Assembly: GCF_018260405.1 (NCBI RefSeq)
Contig: NZ_JAGLBG010000043.1
Span: 1-21,411, forward strand
Direction: 5' to 3'
DNA from: Deinococcus sp.
GTDB lineage: Bacteria > Deinococcota > Deinococci > Deinococcales > Deinococcaceae
Length of the DNA: 21,411 nt
Within the stretch, counting starts at the first letter, position 1; every line of letters starts with the position of its first letter. Shown here piece after piece: positions 1-7,725 of this stretch. The translations under genes and the position numbers were made by a program. The notes beneath the pieces were generated by a model. It was given only the letters and a program-made list of their open reading frames with translations. It searched no databases and was not told where the DNA came from.

Positions 1-70
1 TCCATTTGGACTGGCTTAGTTGACGTTTTTCGTGGCGTCTTACCCAAACTCGACTTCTCGTGCTGAGCAG

Positions 71-550
71 TTACAAATTGAGTACCTTCTTGTCATAACG
101 TGTCAATGACATGACCACTTTGCTTCTGGCATTCTGAAACAGCCTGAGCATCTGGGCATCGTATTTGTCGTCGAGGGCTAGCGCCATCAGATTAGGTTTA
201 TCCCCGCTTCTTGCCCCCCAGGTATGGAACCTGATGGGTTTACCGCCGTCTACTGCGACTGTAATGTCCGGAGTTTCTTCGTTATCAAACTGCTGCCGAT
301 TGACCAGACGCTGGCTACTGTTCAGATAAAAAATTGGGGCACCAGCATCACAGGTAAATTCTGCGTAATTCTCATTACTGGTATCGTTGGCCTCATCAAT
401 ATAAAGACTGCTTTCATTAGCCTTGCTGGACGTGTTTATCTCTTTGCTATAAGAAACCTGCGTTCCCTTGACATAAGTATCGGCCAGTGCTGTGCCTGAG
501 AGCAGCAGGACTACAACCAAGACACCTGCGCGGCCAGAGATCATCTTCAT
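71..550 (-). CDS. Exported protein of unknown function, 159 aa
   Basis: I do not recognise this family. The ATG at 550 gives a signal peptide: MKM, then a hydrophobic run (VLVVVLLLSG) and a cleavage-like ALA-DT near residue 22. The rest is a hydrophilic domain rich in Asn, Ser and Asp, with one Cys and no obvious motif. The frame stays open to 616, but that would overlap the preceding gene and bury the signal peptide, so 550 is preferred. A TAGATT box sits 7 nt before this ATG, directly after the stop of the preceding gene at 564. The gene may therefore be transcribed leaderless from its own promoter as well as by read-through. Its GC content is much lower than its neighbours (about 42% over 301-480 by hand count), which suggests recent acquisition or relaxed constraint. 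Existence of the gene is fairly likely; function is unknown. Confidence 0.65.
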   Translation of the reverse strand: MKMISGRAGVLVVVLLLSGTALADTYVKGTQVSYSKEINTSSKANESSLYIDEANDTSNENYAEFTCDAGAPIFYLNSSQRLVNRQQFDNEETPDITVAVDGGKPIRFHTWGARSGDKPNLMALALDDKYDAQMLRLFQNARSKVVMSLTRYDKKVLNL

Positions 551-557
551 CGCAAAT

Positions 558-563
558 AATCTA
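558..563 (-). promoter_or_regulatory. Leaderless-type -10 box for the gene ending at 71
   Basis: On the minus strand TAGATT is followed by 7 nt and then the ATG at 550. It lies immediately after the TGA stop of the upstream gene. No matching -35 is evident. Confidence 0.35.
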
Positions 564-1571
<1,008 letters not shown>

Positions 1572-1578
1572 TGCACCT

Positions 1579-1584
1579 AGCCTA
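1579..1584 (-). promoter_or_regulatory. Leaderless-type -10 box for the WD40-like gene
   Basis: TAGGCT (TANNNT) with 7 nt to the ATG at 1571 on the minus strand. An AGGTG in the same 7 nt means a leadered transcript with a ribosome site cannot be excluded. Confidence 0.35.
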
Positions 1585-1640
1585 GCGGCTCGCTCCTTAC
1601 AGAACAATAAAGGCCCCCCAGATCTGGCCCCGCCCTACAG

Positions 1641-2273
1641 TTACAGTTCCGCCAGGGCCTCAGCAATAGGCTGCTGACCGACCAGCAGATCAAAGGTCTG
1701 GTGAACAGTGCGCGGCGTTTCCAGGCAGGCCACGACCACACCGGCCACGTCCTCACGCGAGATCCGGCCTCTGGGCAACTGGGGGGCGACCTGCACCCGC
1801 CCTGTTCCCGCCTCGTCGCTTAGGCCACCGGGGCGCACGATGGTCCAGTCGAGCGGGCCGCGCTGCACATGGGTATCGGACGCCAGTTTGGCCTCCAGGG
1901 CGGCGATCATAAACGGCGGCATCTGGTGCAGGCGATTCATGCCCATGCTGCTCACCACGATCAGGCGGCGCGGCCCCCTCTGCGCGAGCACGTCAGCCAC
2001 CCGGATCAGGGCGTCGCGGTCGATCTGGGCGTACTGCGCCGGGTCCAGATGCCCGCCTGCGGCCCACACGGCAGCGTCCACGCCTTCCAGGACACCTTCC
2101 CACTCGCCCAGCAGGTCGCCCACAAGCGCTTCGGCGCCCAGTAAGTTCAGGGCCTCGACTTGCTCGGCCCGGCGCACGAGTCCGCGCACCTGATGCCCGG
2201 CAGCGAGCGCCTGCGTGACAACGCGGTGTCCGGTTCGTCCGGCGGCTCCAAAAACGGCGACTTTCATGGGCAT
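1641..2273 (-). CDS. NmrA-like / atypical SDR NAD(P)-binding protein, 210 aa
   Basis: An N-terminal Rossmann motif (MKVAVFGAAGRTG, with GxxGxxG at residues 9-15) opens the protein. A second-strand Arg pair (VRRAEQ) suits NADP binding. Then come AVWAAGG and VVSSMGMNR in the position of the SDR catalytic Ser, and WTIVRPGGL. The usual YxxxK is not evident, which fits the atypical SDR_a5/NmrA/HSCARG-like group of NAD(P)-binding reductases or redox sensors. Length is typical of the group. Start choice: GGAGGT lies 4 nt before the ATG at 2273 and 10 nt before a second ATG at 2267. The frame also reaches 2300, but with no ribosome site there. The gene stands alone between serA and the propeller gene. 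Substrate cannot be predicted from sequence. Confidence 0.85.
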   Translation of the reverse strand: MPMKVAVFGAAGRTGHRVVTQALAAGHQVRGLVRRAEQVEALNLLGAEALVGDLLGEWEGVLEGVDAAVWAAGGHLDPAQYAQIDRDALIRVADVLAQRGPRRLIVVSSMGMNRLHQMPPFMIAALEAKLASDTHVQRGPLDWTIVRPGGLSDEAGTGRVQVAPQLPRGRISREDVAGVVVACLETPRTVHQTFDLLVGQQPIAEALAEL

Positions 2274-2291
2274 AACTACCTCCGGTCGGCT

Positions 2292-2330
2292 TGACTTCAA
2301 AACGGCCCCGGTTCAAGCGGGAGTCCGTAT
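2292..2330 (+). repeat. Dispersed intergenic repeat, copy 1
   Basis: Contains CTTCAAAACGG, then CCCCGGTTCAAGCGGGAG and TCCGTAT. It aligns with copies near 4104, 14735 and 16385. It lies between the serA stop and the start of the NmrA-like gene. It carries the TTCAAGCGG right arm; the left arm (TTGACTTC) is degenerate. Confidence 0.5.
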
Positions 2331-2378
2331 GACTGGAAAGCGGCTTCTTTGGCCCGGGCTGACGTTCTTGCGGCGGGT

Positions 2379-4004
2379 CTAGACTTTGACCAGGAACGCC
2401 GACTCGATCACGTCCAGATCACGGATGGCCTGAAGCTGCTCGGCCCCGAGGTTGTCGTCGAGGGTCAGGGTAAAGAGCGCCTGTCCGCCCTTCTCGGCGC
2501 GGCCCAGGGCCATCCCGGCGATGTTCACGCCCCAGGTGCCCAGCAGGTTGCTGAGTTTGGCGACGGCCCCCGGCTTGTCCTCGTTGCTGGCAATCAGGAT
2601 GTACCCCTCGGGTTCCAGTTCCACGCGGTAGTCGCGCAGGCGGGTCAGGCGCGGAGCCTTGCCAAAGACGGTACCGCCCACCGTGCGGGTGCGGTCCTTG
2701 GTTGCGGCGTGGCTAACGACCTTCACAATCACTTCGGTCTGGTAGTCGGGGCTGTCGGTCTGCTGGCGAACGGCGAGGTTTAGGCCGCGTTCCTTGGCAA
2801 GTGCGCGGGCGTTGATCATGTTGGGTGTCTCGTCGGTGCTGCCCGACAAGTAGCCTACCAGCACGGCAGTCACCACTGGCGCGGGGTCGGCGGGAAATTC
2901 ACCTCGGAAGGTCACTTCGAGGTCGTGCCCGCCGGGAAGCAGCTGTGCCAGAATGCGCCCCAGTTTCTCGCCCAGGGTCAGGTAACCGCCGAGGGCTTCC
3001 ATCGTTTTGGCATCGAGCGCGGGGGCGTTGACCGCTCCCTTGCTCACGTCACCTTGCAGGGCGTCGAGCACGCGGCTCACGATTTCGGCCCCCACGCGGG
3101 CCTGCGCCTCACGGGTGTTGGCCCCCAGGTGGGCAGTGATGCCCAGGTTGGGTGCGCTCAGGAACAGGTGATCGGCGGTGGGCGGCTCGTCGACGAACAC
3201 GTCCACACCCGCCGCGAACAGGTGGCCGGACTTGAGGGCCTCCACCAGCGCCGCTTCCTCGATGATGCCGCCCCGCGCCGCATTAACCACAATGGCGTCT
3301 TTTTTAAGCAGCGCCAGTTCCTTTTGCCCGATCATGCCGCTGGTTTCTTCGGTCAGCGGTGTGTGTACGGTCACGGCGTCTGCCTGCCCGAGCAGGTCTT
3401 CGAGGGTTTCGGCGCGTTCGACGCCCAGGCGCTCGAATTTGCTGGCGGGTACGTGCGGGTCGAACGCGACAACCTTCATCCGCAGGCCCTGCGCCCGGTC
3501 AGCCACAATGCTGCCGATGCGCCCCAGCCCCACGATGCCCAGAGTCTTGTCCTTGAGTTCCAGACCCAGGAATTTGCGGTCCCACTCGCCTTTGCGGGTC
3601 TTACTGTCGCTGCGGGTCAGGCCACGGGCCGCCGCCATCAGGTGCATAATCGCCAGTTCCGCCGCCGAGACGTTGTTGCTCTCGGGGGCATTGAGCACCA
3701 GCAGCCCCCTTAGGCTGGCATATTCGAGGTCGATATTGTCCACGCCGACCCCGCCGCGCCCGATGACCTTGAGGCGTGGCCCCGCCGCGTCGATCAGTTC
3801 CCGGTCTACCTTGGTGCGGCTGCGGGTAATCAGCGCGTCATATTCGGGCAGGCGGCGCAGCGTCTCAGCGCGGTCCATGTTGCCCTCGTAATCGATTACA
3901 AAGCCCTCGTGGTCGAGGTTTCCGGGTTGCATCTCGTCGCAGATCAGCACGCGCAGCGGCGCGGCAGGGGTCTGCGGGGTATTGGTCGGGGCCGGAGCAG
4001 TCAT
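2379..4004 (-). CDS. serA: D-3-phosphoglycerate dehydrogenase, 541 aa
   Basis: Oxidises 3-phosphoglycerate to 3-phosphohydroxypyruvate with NAD, the first step of serine synthesis. This is the long form. The substrate and NAD domains (residues about 17-325) contain GRGGVGVDN (82-90), the nucleotide loop GLGRIG (159-164), Arg in NAARGG (R244), Glu in VDEPP (E273) and the catalytic His in AHLGAN (H292). An ASB domain follows (about 330-465), then a C-terminal ACT domain beginning YILIASNEDKPG (468 onward), where serine feedback is expected. Length is usual for the family. A proline-rich N-terminal extension of about 16 residues precedes the first strand. There is no Shine-Dalgarno; TACCCT sits 7 nt before the ATG, so the message is probably leaderless. 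It diverges from mntH. Confidence 0.97.
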   Translation of the reverse strand: MTAPAPTNTPQTPAAPLRVLICDEMQPGNLDHEGFVIDYEGNMDRAETLRRLPEYDALITRSRTKVDRELIDAAGPRLKVIGRGGVGVDNIDLEYASLRGLLVLNAPESNNVSAAELAIMHLMAAARGLTRSDSKTRKGEWDRKFLGLELKDKTLGIVGLGRIGSIVADRAQGLRMKVVAFDPHVPASKFERLGVERAETLEDLLGQADAVTVHTPLTEETSGMIGQKELALLKKDAIVVNAARGGIIEEAALVEALKSGHLFAAGVDVFVDEPPTADHLFLSAPNLGITAHLGANTREAQARVGAEIVSRVLDALQGDVSKGAVNAPALDAKTMEALGGYLTLGEKLGRILAQLLPGGHDLEVTFRGEFPADPAPVVTAVLVGYLSGSTDETPNMINARALAKERGLNLAVRQQTDSPDYQTEVIVKVVSHAATKDRTRTVGGTVFGKAPRLTRLRDYRVELEPEGYILIASNEDKPGAVAKLSNLLGTWGVNIAGMALGRAEKGGQALFTLTLDDNLGAEQLQAIRDLDVIESAFLVKV

Positions 4005-4011
4005 AAGTCAC

Positions 4012-4017
4012 AGGGTA
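4012..4017 (-). promoter_or_regulatory. Leaderless-type -10 box for serA
   Basis: TACCCT on the minus strand, 7 nt before the serA ATG at 4004. No ribosome site is seen. Confidence 0.45.
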
Positions 4018-4089
4018 CGCTGCCGGAGCAGCGCGGCGGGAATAAGACTAGATAAAAATGCCTCGCTTCCTGATCCGCATTTTTTCCCA

Positions 4090-4127
4090 CTCGCCTCCGC
4101 CCGAATTGAATCCAAAACAGCCCAGTT
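4090..4127 (+). repeat. Dispersed intergenic repeat, copy 2 (apparently split by the inverted-repeat element)
   Basis: CTCGCCTCCGCCCG, then AATTGAATCCAAAA and CAGCCCAGTT, matches 14728-14765 with only a few transitions. The match breaks off at the left end of the element at 4127. A CGGGAGCCGT stretch resembling the far end of copy 1 resumes just after the element's right end at 4285-4294. Confidence 0.65.
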
Positions 4128-4283
4128 TAGAGTATTTTGCCAAAAGATGGTGCTCTTTTGACCCTCTTTTGGCCGAGTGGAGCGAGTGAAAAAGAAAGAG
4201 CAGGACGTAGAATGGCAGGAAGTAGACTGAAGGGGGCGGCGGTGTTTTTCCGACGTGCCCATCATTTCGGAGAACTGCTCTAA
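4127..4283. mobile_element. MITE-like small non-coding repeat, copy A (157 bp)
   Basis: The ends are TTAGAGTATTTTG on the left and AACTGCTCTAA on the right, giving terminal inverted repeats of consensus TTAGAGCA. The whole segment is the inverted counterpart of 21195-21335: my hand alignment shows about 13 mismatches, two 1-nt gaps, and a 15-nt block near 4215-4230 present only in this copy. Internally GTGCTCTTT near 4144 faces AAAGAGCAG near 4193, so a long hairpin could form. It has no credible coding capacity. It lies between divergent serA and mntH. It fits the small non-coding repeat families known in Deinococcus genomes or a non-autonomous transposon derivative. Confidence 0.8.
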
Positions 4284-4399
4284 GTCGGGAGCCGTCTTAG
4301 ATACCCCAATCCTGCTTTCTGGCCCGCTGTAGACCGGTGCGACGCACAAAGGCGCTGTGGAAAAGTGACCCGCAGGCCCGGCCCCCCACTGCCCTGGGG

Positions 4400-4428
4400 T
4401 AGACAAATGTTTTAGGCATGCCTAAAAT
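4400..4428 (+). promoter_or_regulatory. Core promoter of mntH (leaderless)
   Basis: TAGACA (4400-4405) as -35, an exact 17-nt spacer, and TAAAAT (4423-4428) as -10, followed by 7 nt and ATG at 4436. There is no Shine-Dalgarno. This is close to the housekeeping consensus and has the typical Deinococcus leaderless geometry. Confidence 0.75.
4410..4427. promoter_or_regulatory. Perfect 18-bp palindrome, probable DtxR/MntR-type operator of mntH
   Basis: TTTTAGGCATGCCTAAAA is a perfect palindrome. Its TTTAGG/CCTAAA half-sites resemble those of DtxR/IdeR/MntR-family metal-dependent repressors. It fills the promoter spacer and covers five bases of the -10, so repressor binding would exclude RNA polymerase. 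An in-frame ATG at 4418 is merely the centre of this palindrome and should not be used as the start. Confidence 0.75.
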
Positions 4429-4435
4429 TACAACC

Positions 4436-5734
4436 ATGTCTCTTCCTCCATCTGTCCCCTCCGGCCTGGACGAACGGATGAACGAGCGGGCGGCGGACGT
4501 GCTAGGCAGCACTTCGAACAGGCGCGGCCTGGCCCGCATCGTGCCGTTTATCGGCCCAGCGGTGATCGCCTCGATCGCCTACATGGACCCCGGCAACTTT
4601 GCCACCAACATCGAGGGCGGGGCGCAGCACGGCTACATGCTGATGTGGGTCATCCTGGCTGCCAACCTCATGGCGATGGTCATTCAGAACCTCAGTGCCA
4701 AGCTGGGCATCGCCACCGGGCGCAACCTGCCGCAGGTGATTCGTGAGCACTGGCCCCGGCCCCTGGTCTGGTTTTACTGGGTGCAGGCCGAGGTCGTGGC
4801 GATGGCGACCGATCTGGCCGAGTTCATCGGCGCGGCCATTGCCATTCATCTGCTCACGCACCTGCCTCTGTTCTGGGGCGCGGTGGTCACGGCCATCATC
4901 TCCTTGTGGGTGCTAGGTTTCCAGCGGCGCGGCTCACGCGTGATCGAACTGGTCATCGGGGCGTTCGTGCTGATTATCGGGCTGGCGTACCTCGTGCAGT
5001 TCATCATGGCGCGGCCCGATCTGGCTGCGCTGGGCAGTGGCTTTTTGCCGCGCCTGGACGGACAGAGCAGCCTGTATCTGGCGGTTGGCATCATCGGGGC
5101 GACCGTCATGCCGCACGTCATCTATCTGCACTCGGCACTGACGCAAGGACGCATCAATGCCCCGAGTGACGCCCAGAAGCTTAAGCTCTCGCGCCTGAAC
5201 CGCTTGGACGTGATCGGGGCGATGGGACTGGCGGGTCTGATCAACATGGCGATGATGGCTGTGGCCGCCGCCACGTTTTACGGCAAGAACCTGCCCGACG
5301 TTGGAAACCTTGAAACGGCGTACCAGACGCTCACGCCACTGCTGGGGCCTGCGGCGTCGGTGGCCTTCGCCATCGCTTTGCTTGCGAGCGGCCTGAGCAG
5401 CACGGTCGTCGGCACAATGGCCGGGCAGATCATCATGCAGGGCTTCGTCGAGTTCAGTATTCCGCTGTGGGTGCGGCGCACGCTGACCATGCTGCCTGCC
5501 TTCATCGTGATTTTGCTGGGCCTGGACCCGACCCGAACGCTGGTGCTCTCGCAGGTGGTGCTCAGTTTCGGAATTCCCTTCGCGCTGGTGCCGCTGCTGC
5601 TGTTCACGGCCCGGCGCGACCTCATGGGCGTGCTGGTGAGCAAGACCTACACCACGGTCATCGGCTGGCTGATCGCTGCGGTCATCATCGGGCTAAATTT
5701 TTACCTGCTTTGGGGCACGTTCAGGGGGCAATAG
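4436..5734 (+). CDS. mntH: NRAMP-family manganese/divalent metal transporter, 432 aa
   Basis: Proton-coupled importer of Mn2+ (and other divalent cations) in the cytoplasmic membrane. About 11 hydrophobic helices follow a short charged N-terminus. Helix 1 carries the unwound metal-site motif DPGNFATN, with Asp and Asn of the site at residues 51 and 54. Helix 3 has TDLAEF, and helix 6 has the MPHVIYLHS segment whose Met and His are diagnostic of NRAMP (residues 225 and 227). It is strongly similar along its length to what I recall of D. radiodurans DraNramp. The start at 4436 is chosen because the upstream in-frame ATG at 4418 lies inside the operator and upstream of the expected transcription start. 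Manganese accumulation is central to oxidative and radiation tolerance in this genus. Regulation by a metal-sensing repressor is inferred from the palindrome. Confidence 0.95.
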   Translation: MSLPPSVPSGLDERMNERAADVLGSTSNRRGLARIVPFIGPAVIASIAYMDPGNFATNIEGGAQHGYMLMWVILAANLMAMVIQNLSAKLGIATGRNLPQVIREHWPRPLVWFYWVQAEVVAMATDLAEFIGAAIAIHLLTHLPLFWGAVVTAIISLWVLGFQRRGSRVIELVIGAFVLIIGLAYLVQFIMARPDLAALGSGFLPRLDGQSSLYLAVGIIGATVMPHVIYLHSALTQGRINAPSDAQKLKLSRLNRLDVIGAMGLAGLINMAMMAVAAATFYGKNLPDVGNLETAYQTLTPLLGPAASVAFAIALLASGLSSTVVGTMAGQIIMQGFVEFSIPLWVRRTLTMLPAFIVILLGLDPTRTLVLSQVVLSFGIPFALVPLLLFTARRDLMGVLVSKTYTTVIGWLIAAVIIGLNFYLLWGTFRGQ

Positions 5735-5785
5735 GTGGTCTGGCCTTACGTTACAGGCTCATCCCCCCCATCCAGCGTCAGTGCT

Positions 5786-6406
5786 TCACAGGCTCACATC
5801 CAGGCTCAGCGCTTCTCGCAGCAGCGCGGCGTACTCGGCTTCCCCGACTTCGTACACCCCCAGCGTGGCGATATGGTCGTTTTGAATCTGCGCGTCCAGC
5901 AGGCCGAAGCTGCGCCCGTGCAGGTGCCGGGCCAGTAGGATCAGCGCCGCCTTGCTGGCGTTCGTGACCCGGTGAAACTTGCTCTCGGCAAAGAAAACCC
6001 CGCCCAGCACGATGCCCAGTACGCCGCCCGCCAGCTCGCCATCCTTCCAGACCTCGAAGGAGTGCGCCAGCCCGGTGCCGTGCAGGTGGTGGTAAATCTC
6101 AGTGAGGTCATCCGAAATCCACTCGCCGTCGCGTTCTGGACTTCCGGGCAGGCGGCCCCGGCAGCCCTCGACTACTTCACCGAAAGCCGTGTCCAGGCGC
6201 GGCTCGAAGTGCCTCAGCTCGCGGCGCATCCGGCGGGATACGTGCAGTCCGGCTTCCTCGGTCAGTGGTACCAGGGCGCGGCCCTCGACCCCGTAAAAGC
6301 GCACGCCGTCGCCGTTGTCCATCAAAAAGGCTCCCTCAGCATAGAACTGGGCCGCCTCACGCGTGAATGGGTCGGGGTGATTCAGGAAGGCGGTGGCGGT
6401 GGGCAT
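5786..6406 (-). CDS. aat: Leucyl/phenylalanyl-tRNA-protein transferase, 206 aa
   Basis: Transfers Leu or Phe from aminoacyl-tRNA to N-terminal Lys/Arg of proteins, marking them for ClpS/ClpAP-type turnover (N-degron pathway). The catalytic GNAT-like half is well conserved: GLAHSFEVW (112-120), GGVLGIVLGGVFFAES (127-142), NASKAAL (149-155) and the QIQNDHIATLG segment (173-183). It matches the E. coli protein at most landmark positions. The N-terminal part is short, and where the classical enzymes read GIFPW it reads GAFLM (25-29); RALVPL (43-48) takes the place of the WWSPxPR region. Its specificity may therefore differ slightly. It converges on mntH and diverges from mazG with only 38 nt between the start codons. 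No strong ribosome site is seen; TATGCT lies 9 nt before the ATG. Confidence 0.9.
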   Translation of the reverse strand: MPTATAFLNHPDPFTREAAQFYAEGAFLMDNGDGVRFYGVEGRALVPLTEEAGLHVSRRMRRELRHFEPRLDTAFGEVVEGCRGRLPGSPERDGEWISDDLTEIYHHLHGTGLAHSFEVWKDGELAGGVLGIVLGGVFFAESKFHRVTNASKAALILLARHLHGRSFGLLDAQIQNDHIATLGVYEVGEAEYAALLREALSLDVSL

Positions 6407-6415
6407 ACCCGGCCC

Positions 6416-6421
6416 AGCATA
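6416..6421 (-). promoter_or_regulatory. Candidate -10 box for aat
   Basis: TATGCT on the minus strand, 9 nt before the aat ATG at 6406. It is only 11 nt from the mazG -10 on the other strand, so the two promoters overlap. Confidence 0.3.
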
Positions 6422-6432
6422 AGCCTCGGCGC

Positions 6433-6438
6433 TACAGT
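6433..6438 (+). promoter_or_regulatory. Leaderless-type -10 box for mazG
   Basis: TACAGT, then 6 nt (AAAGCC), then the mazG ATG at 6445. No Shine-Dalgarno is present. Confidence 0.5.
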
Positions 6439-6444
6439 AAAGCC

Positions 6445-7068
6445 ATGCAGGACTTACTGAACATCATGCGCCGTCTGCGCGGGCCGGGCGGCTGCCCCTG
6501 GGATCAGGAACAGACCCACGAGTCGCTGCGCCCCTACCTGCTTGAAGAAGCCGCCGAGGCCACCGACGCGGTGGGCCACCCGGCGGAACTGGCCGACGAA
6601 CTGGGCGACGTTTTGCTGCAAGTGGCCTTTCACAGCGTGATCGCCGAGCAAGAAGGCACCTTCGACTACGCCCAGGTCGAGAAGAACATCGTAGATAAAC
6701 TTGTGCGCCGCCACCCACATGTCTTTGGCGGCGCGGGGGTGGCCGGGAGCGAGGAAGTGGTTCGCAACTGGCAGGCGATCAAGGCCGCCGAACGTGAAGG
6801 GAAGCCCCGCAGCGCCGCCGACCGGGTGCCCGCTGCGCTGGGCGCACTGGCCCGCGAGACCAAGGCCCAGAAGCTGGCCGGACAGGAAAAGACTGGGCGT
6901 GGGGGCATCGGCGCGGCGCTGACTCAGGCTCCCGACACCGAAGCGGGCGTGGCCGAGGTGCTGGGCGCGGTGGTCGCCTGGGCCAGAAGCCTGGGTATAG
7001 ACGCCGAAGTAGCCCTGAGAACCAGAACTGCTGCGGCGCTGGCCGCCCTGCCGGACGAGACATTGTGA
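6445..7068 (+). CDS. mazG: MazG nucleoside triphosphate pyrophosphohydrolase, 207 aa
   Basis: Hydrolyses (d)NTPs to NMP and PPi; house-cleaning of aberrant nucleotides. The N-terminal MazG domain is complete: GGCPWDQEQTHESLRPYLLE (residues 15-34), the metal-binding EExxE (E34, E35, E38) and ELGDVLLQV with E52 and D55, then KLVRRHPHVFG. The C-terminal half keeps the linker (NWQAIKAAER) and a helix like the second domain (VVAWARSLGIDAE...ALR) but has no second complete EExxE/ExxD site. Only one active site is expected, and the protein is shorter than two-domain E. coli MazG (263 aa). ATG at 6445 is chosen because the frame upstream overlaps aat and the -10 TACAGT sits 6 nt before this ATG. Its stop overlaps the GTG of the Nudix gene by 4 nt, so translation is coupled. 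Confidence 0.93.
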   Translation: MQDLLNIMRRLRGPGGCPWDQEQTHESLRPYLLEEAAEATDAVGHPAELADELGDVLLQVAFHSVIAEQEGTFDYAQVEKNIVDKLVRRHPHVFGGAGVAGSEEVVRNWQAIKAAEREGKPRSAADRVPAALGALARETKAQKLAGQEKTGRGGIGAALTQAPDTEAGVAEVLGAVVAWARSLGIDAEVALRTRTAAALAALPDETL

Positions 7069-7655
7069 GTCACCCCCCGAACAGTGACCCACTGGATCAG
7101 CAACAGGCCGACCCCTGGCAGTTGTGGCAGTCGGGCCGCACCCGCGCGGCACTGCACCTGCCCACCTACCGCCGCGCCGCCGTGCTGGTGGCCCTGACCC
7201 GTGAGGCCGACCCACGCGTGCTGCTTACTGTGCGTTCGAGCGACCTGCCGACTCACAAGGGCCAGATCGCCTTTCCGGGCGGCAGCCTTGAAGCGGGCGA
7301 AACAGCCGCTCAGGCAGCCCTGCGAGAAGCCGAGGAAGAAGTGGGCCTGCTTCCCGCCGCCGTACAGGTGGTCGGTGAAGTCGACGACGTCTTTACCCCC
7401 ATCGGCTTTCACGTCACTCCGGTGCTGGCGCGTATCGAGGCGCAGACCCTCCAGACGCTGAGGCTCACGCCGGAAGTGGTGCAGATCATCACGCCGACGC
7501 TGGGCGAATTACGCGCCCTGACGGTGCATTTTGAACTGCGTTACCTCCCCGACGGCACTCCGGTTCCGGTTTACCGCTACCCCTGGCAGGGACATGACAT
7601 CTGGGGCATGACGGCGCGGGTGCTGCACGACCTGCTGACCAGCGGCCCGGCCTGA
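7065..7655 (+). CDS. Nudix hydrolase, probable CoA pyrophosphatase, 196 aa
   Basis: A complete Nudix box spans residues 73-95: G73, E79, R87-E88, E91-E92, G94. Just before it are LLTVRS (53-58) and HKGQIAFPGG (64-73), the signature of the NudL/PCD1 group that splits CoA into 3',5'-ADP and phosphopantetheine. D. radiodurans has a characterised enzyme of this type. A start codon GTG at 7065 overlaps the mazG TGA in GTGA, so the two sanitising hydrolases are translationally coupled. A moderate GGACGAGA lies just upstream. The gene is followed by a strong bidirectional terminator. CoA specificity is inferred from the motif; other nucleotide substrates are possible. Confidence 0.93.
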   Translation: MSHPPNSDPLDQQQADPWQLWQSGRTRAALHLPTYRRAAVLVALTREADPRVLLTVRSSDLPTHKGQIAFPGGSLEAGETAAQAALREAEEEVGLLPAAVQVVGEVDDVFTPIGFHVTPVLARIEAQTLQTLRLTPEVVQIITPTLGELRALTVHFELRYLPDGTPVPVYRYPWQGHDIWGMTARVLHDLLTSGPA

Positions 7656-7670
7656 CCAGTGGTCAAACCA

Positions 7671-7701
7671 AAAAGCCCTGCCATGACGGCGGGGTCTTTT
7701 C
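7671..7701. terminator. Bidirectional rho-independent terminator
   Basis: GCCCTGCC, loop ATGAC, GGCGGGGT, an 8-bp stem with G-T pairs. It is flanked by AAAA on the left and CTTTT on the right. Read on either strand it ends in a T tract, so it serves both the mazG-nudix transcript and the convergent PEGA gene. Confidence 0.8.
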
Positions 7702-7725
7702 GGGCAACTGGACGTGTAAAGAGGC

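Noticed and set aside
1608..1640. CCAGATCTGG palindrome as terminator of the NmrA-like gene
   Set aside because: A 10-bp palindrome folds to only a 3-bp stem, and the following T tract is weak.
4008..4406. 132-codon open frame between serA and mntH
   Set aside because: It runs through the dispersed repeat and the MITE-like element. Its peptide similarity to a frame at 14579-14767 is explained by the shared DNA repeat.
4418..4435. Six extra N-terminal codons for mntH from the ATG at 4418
   Set aside because: This ATG is the centre of the operator palindrome and lies upstream of the -10 box.
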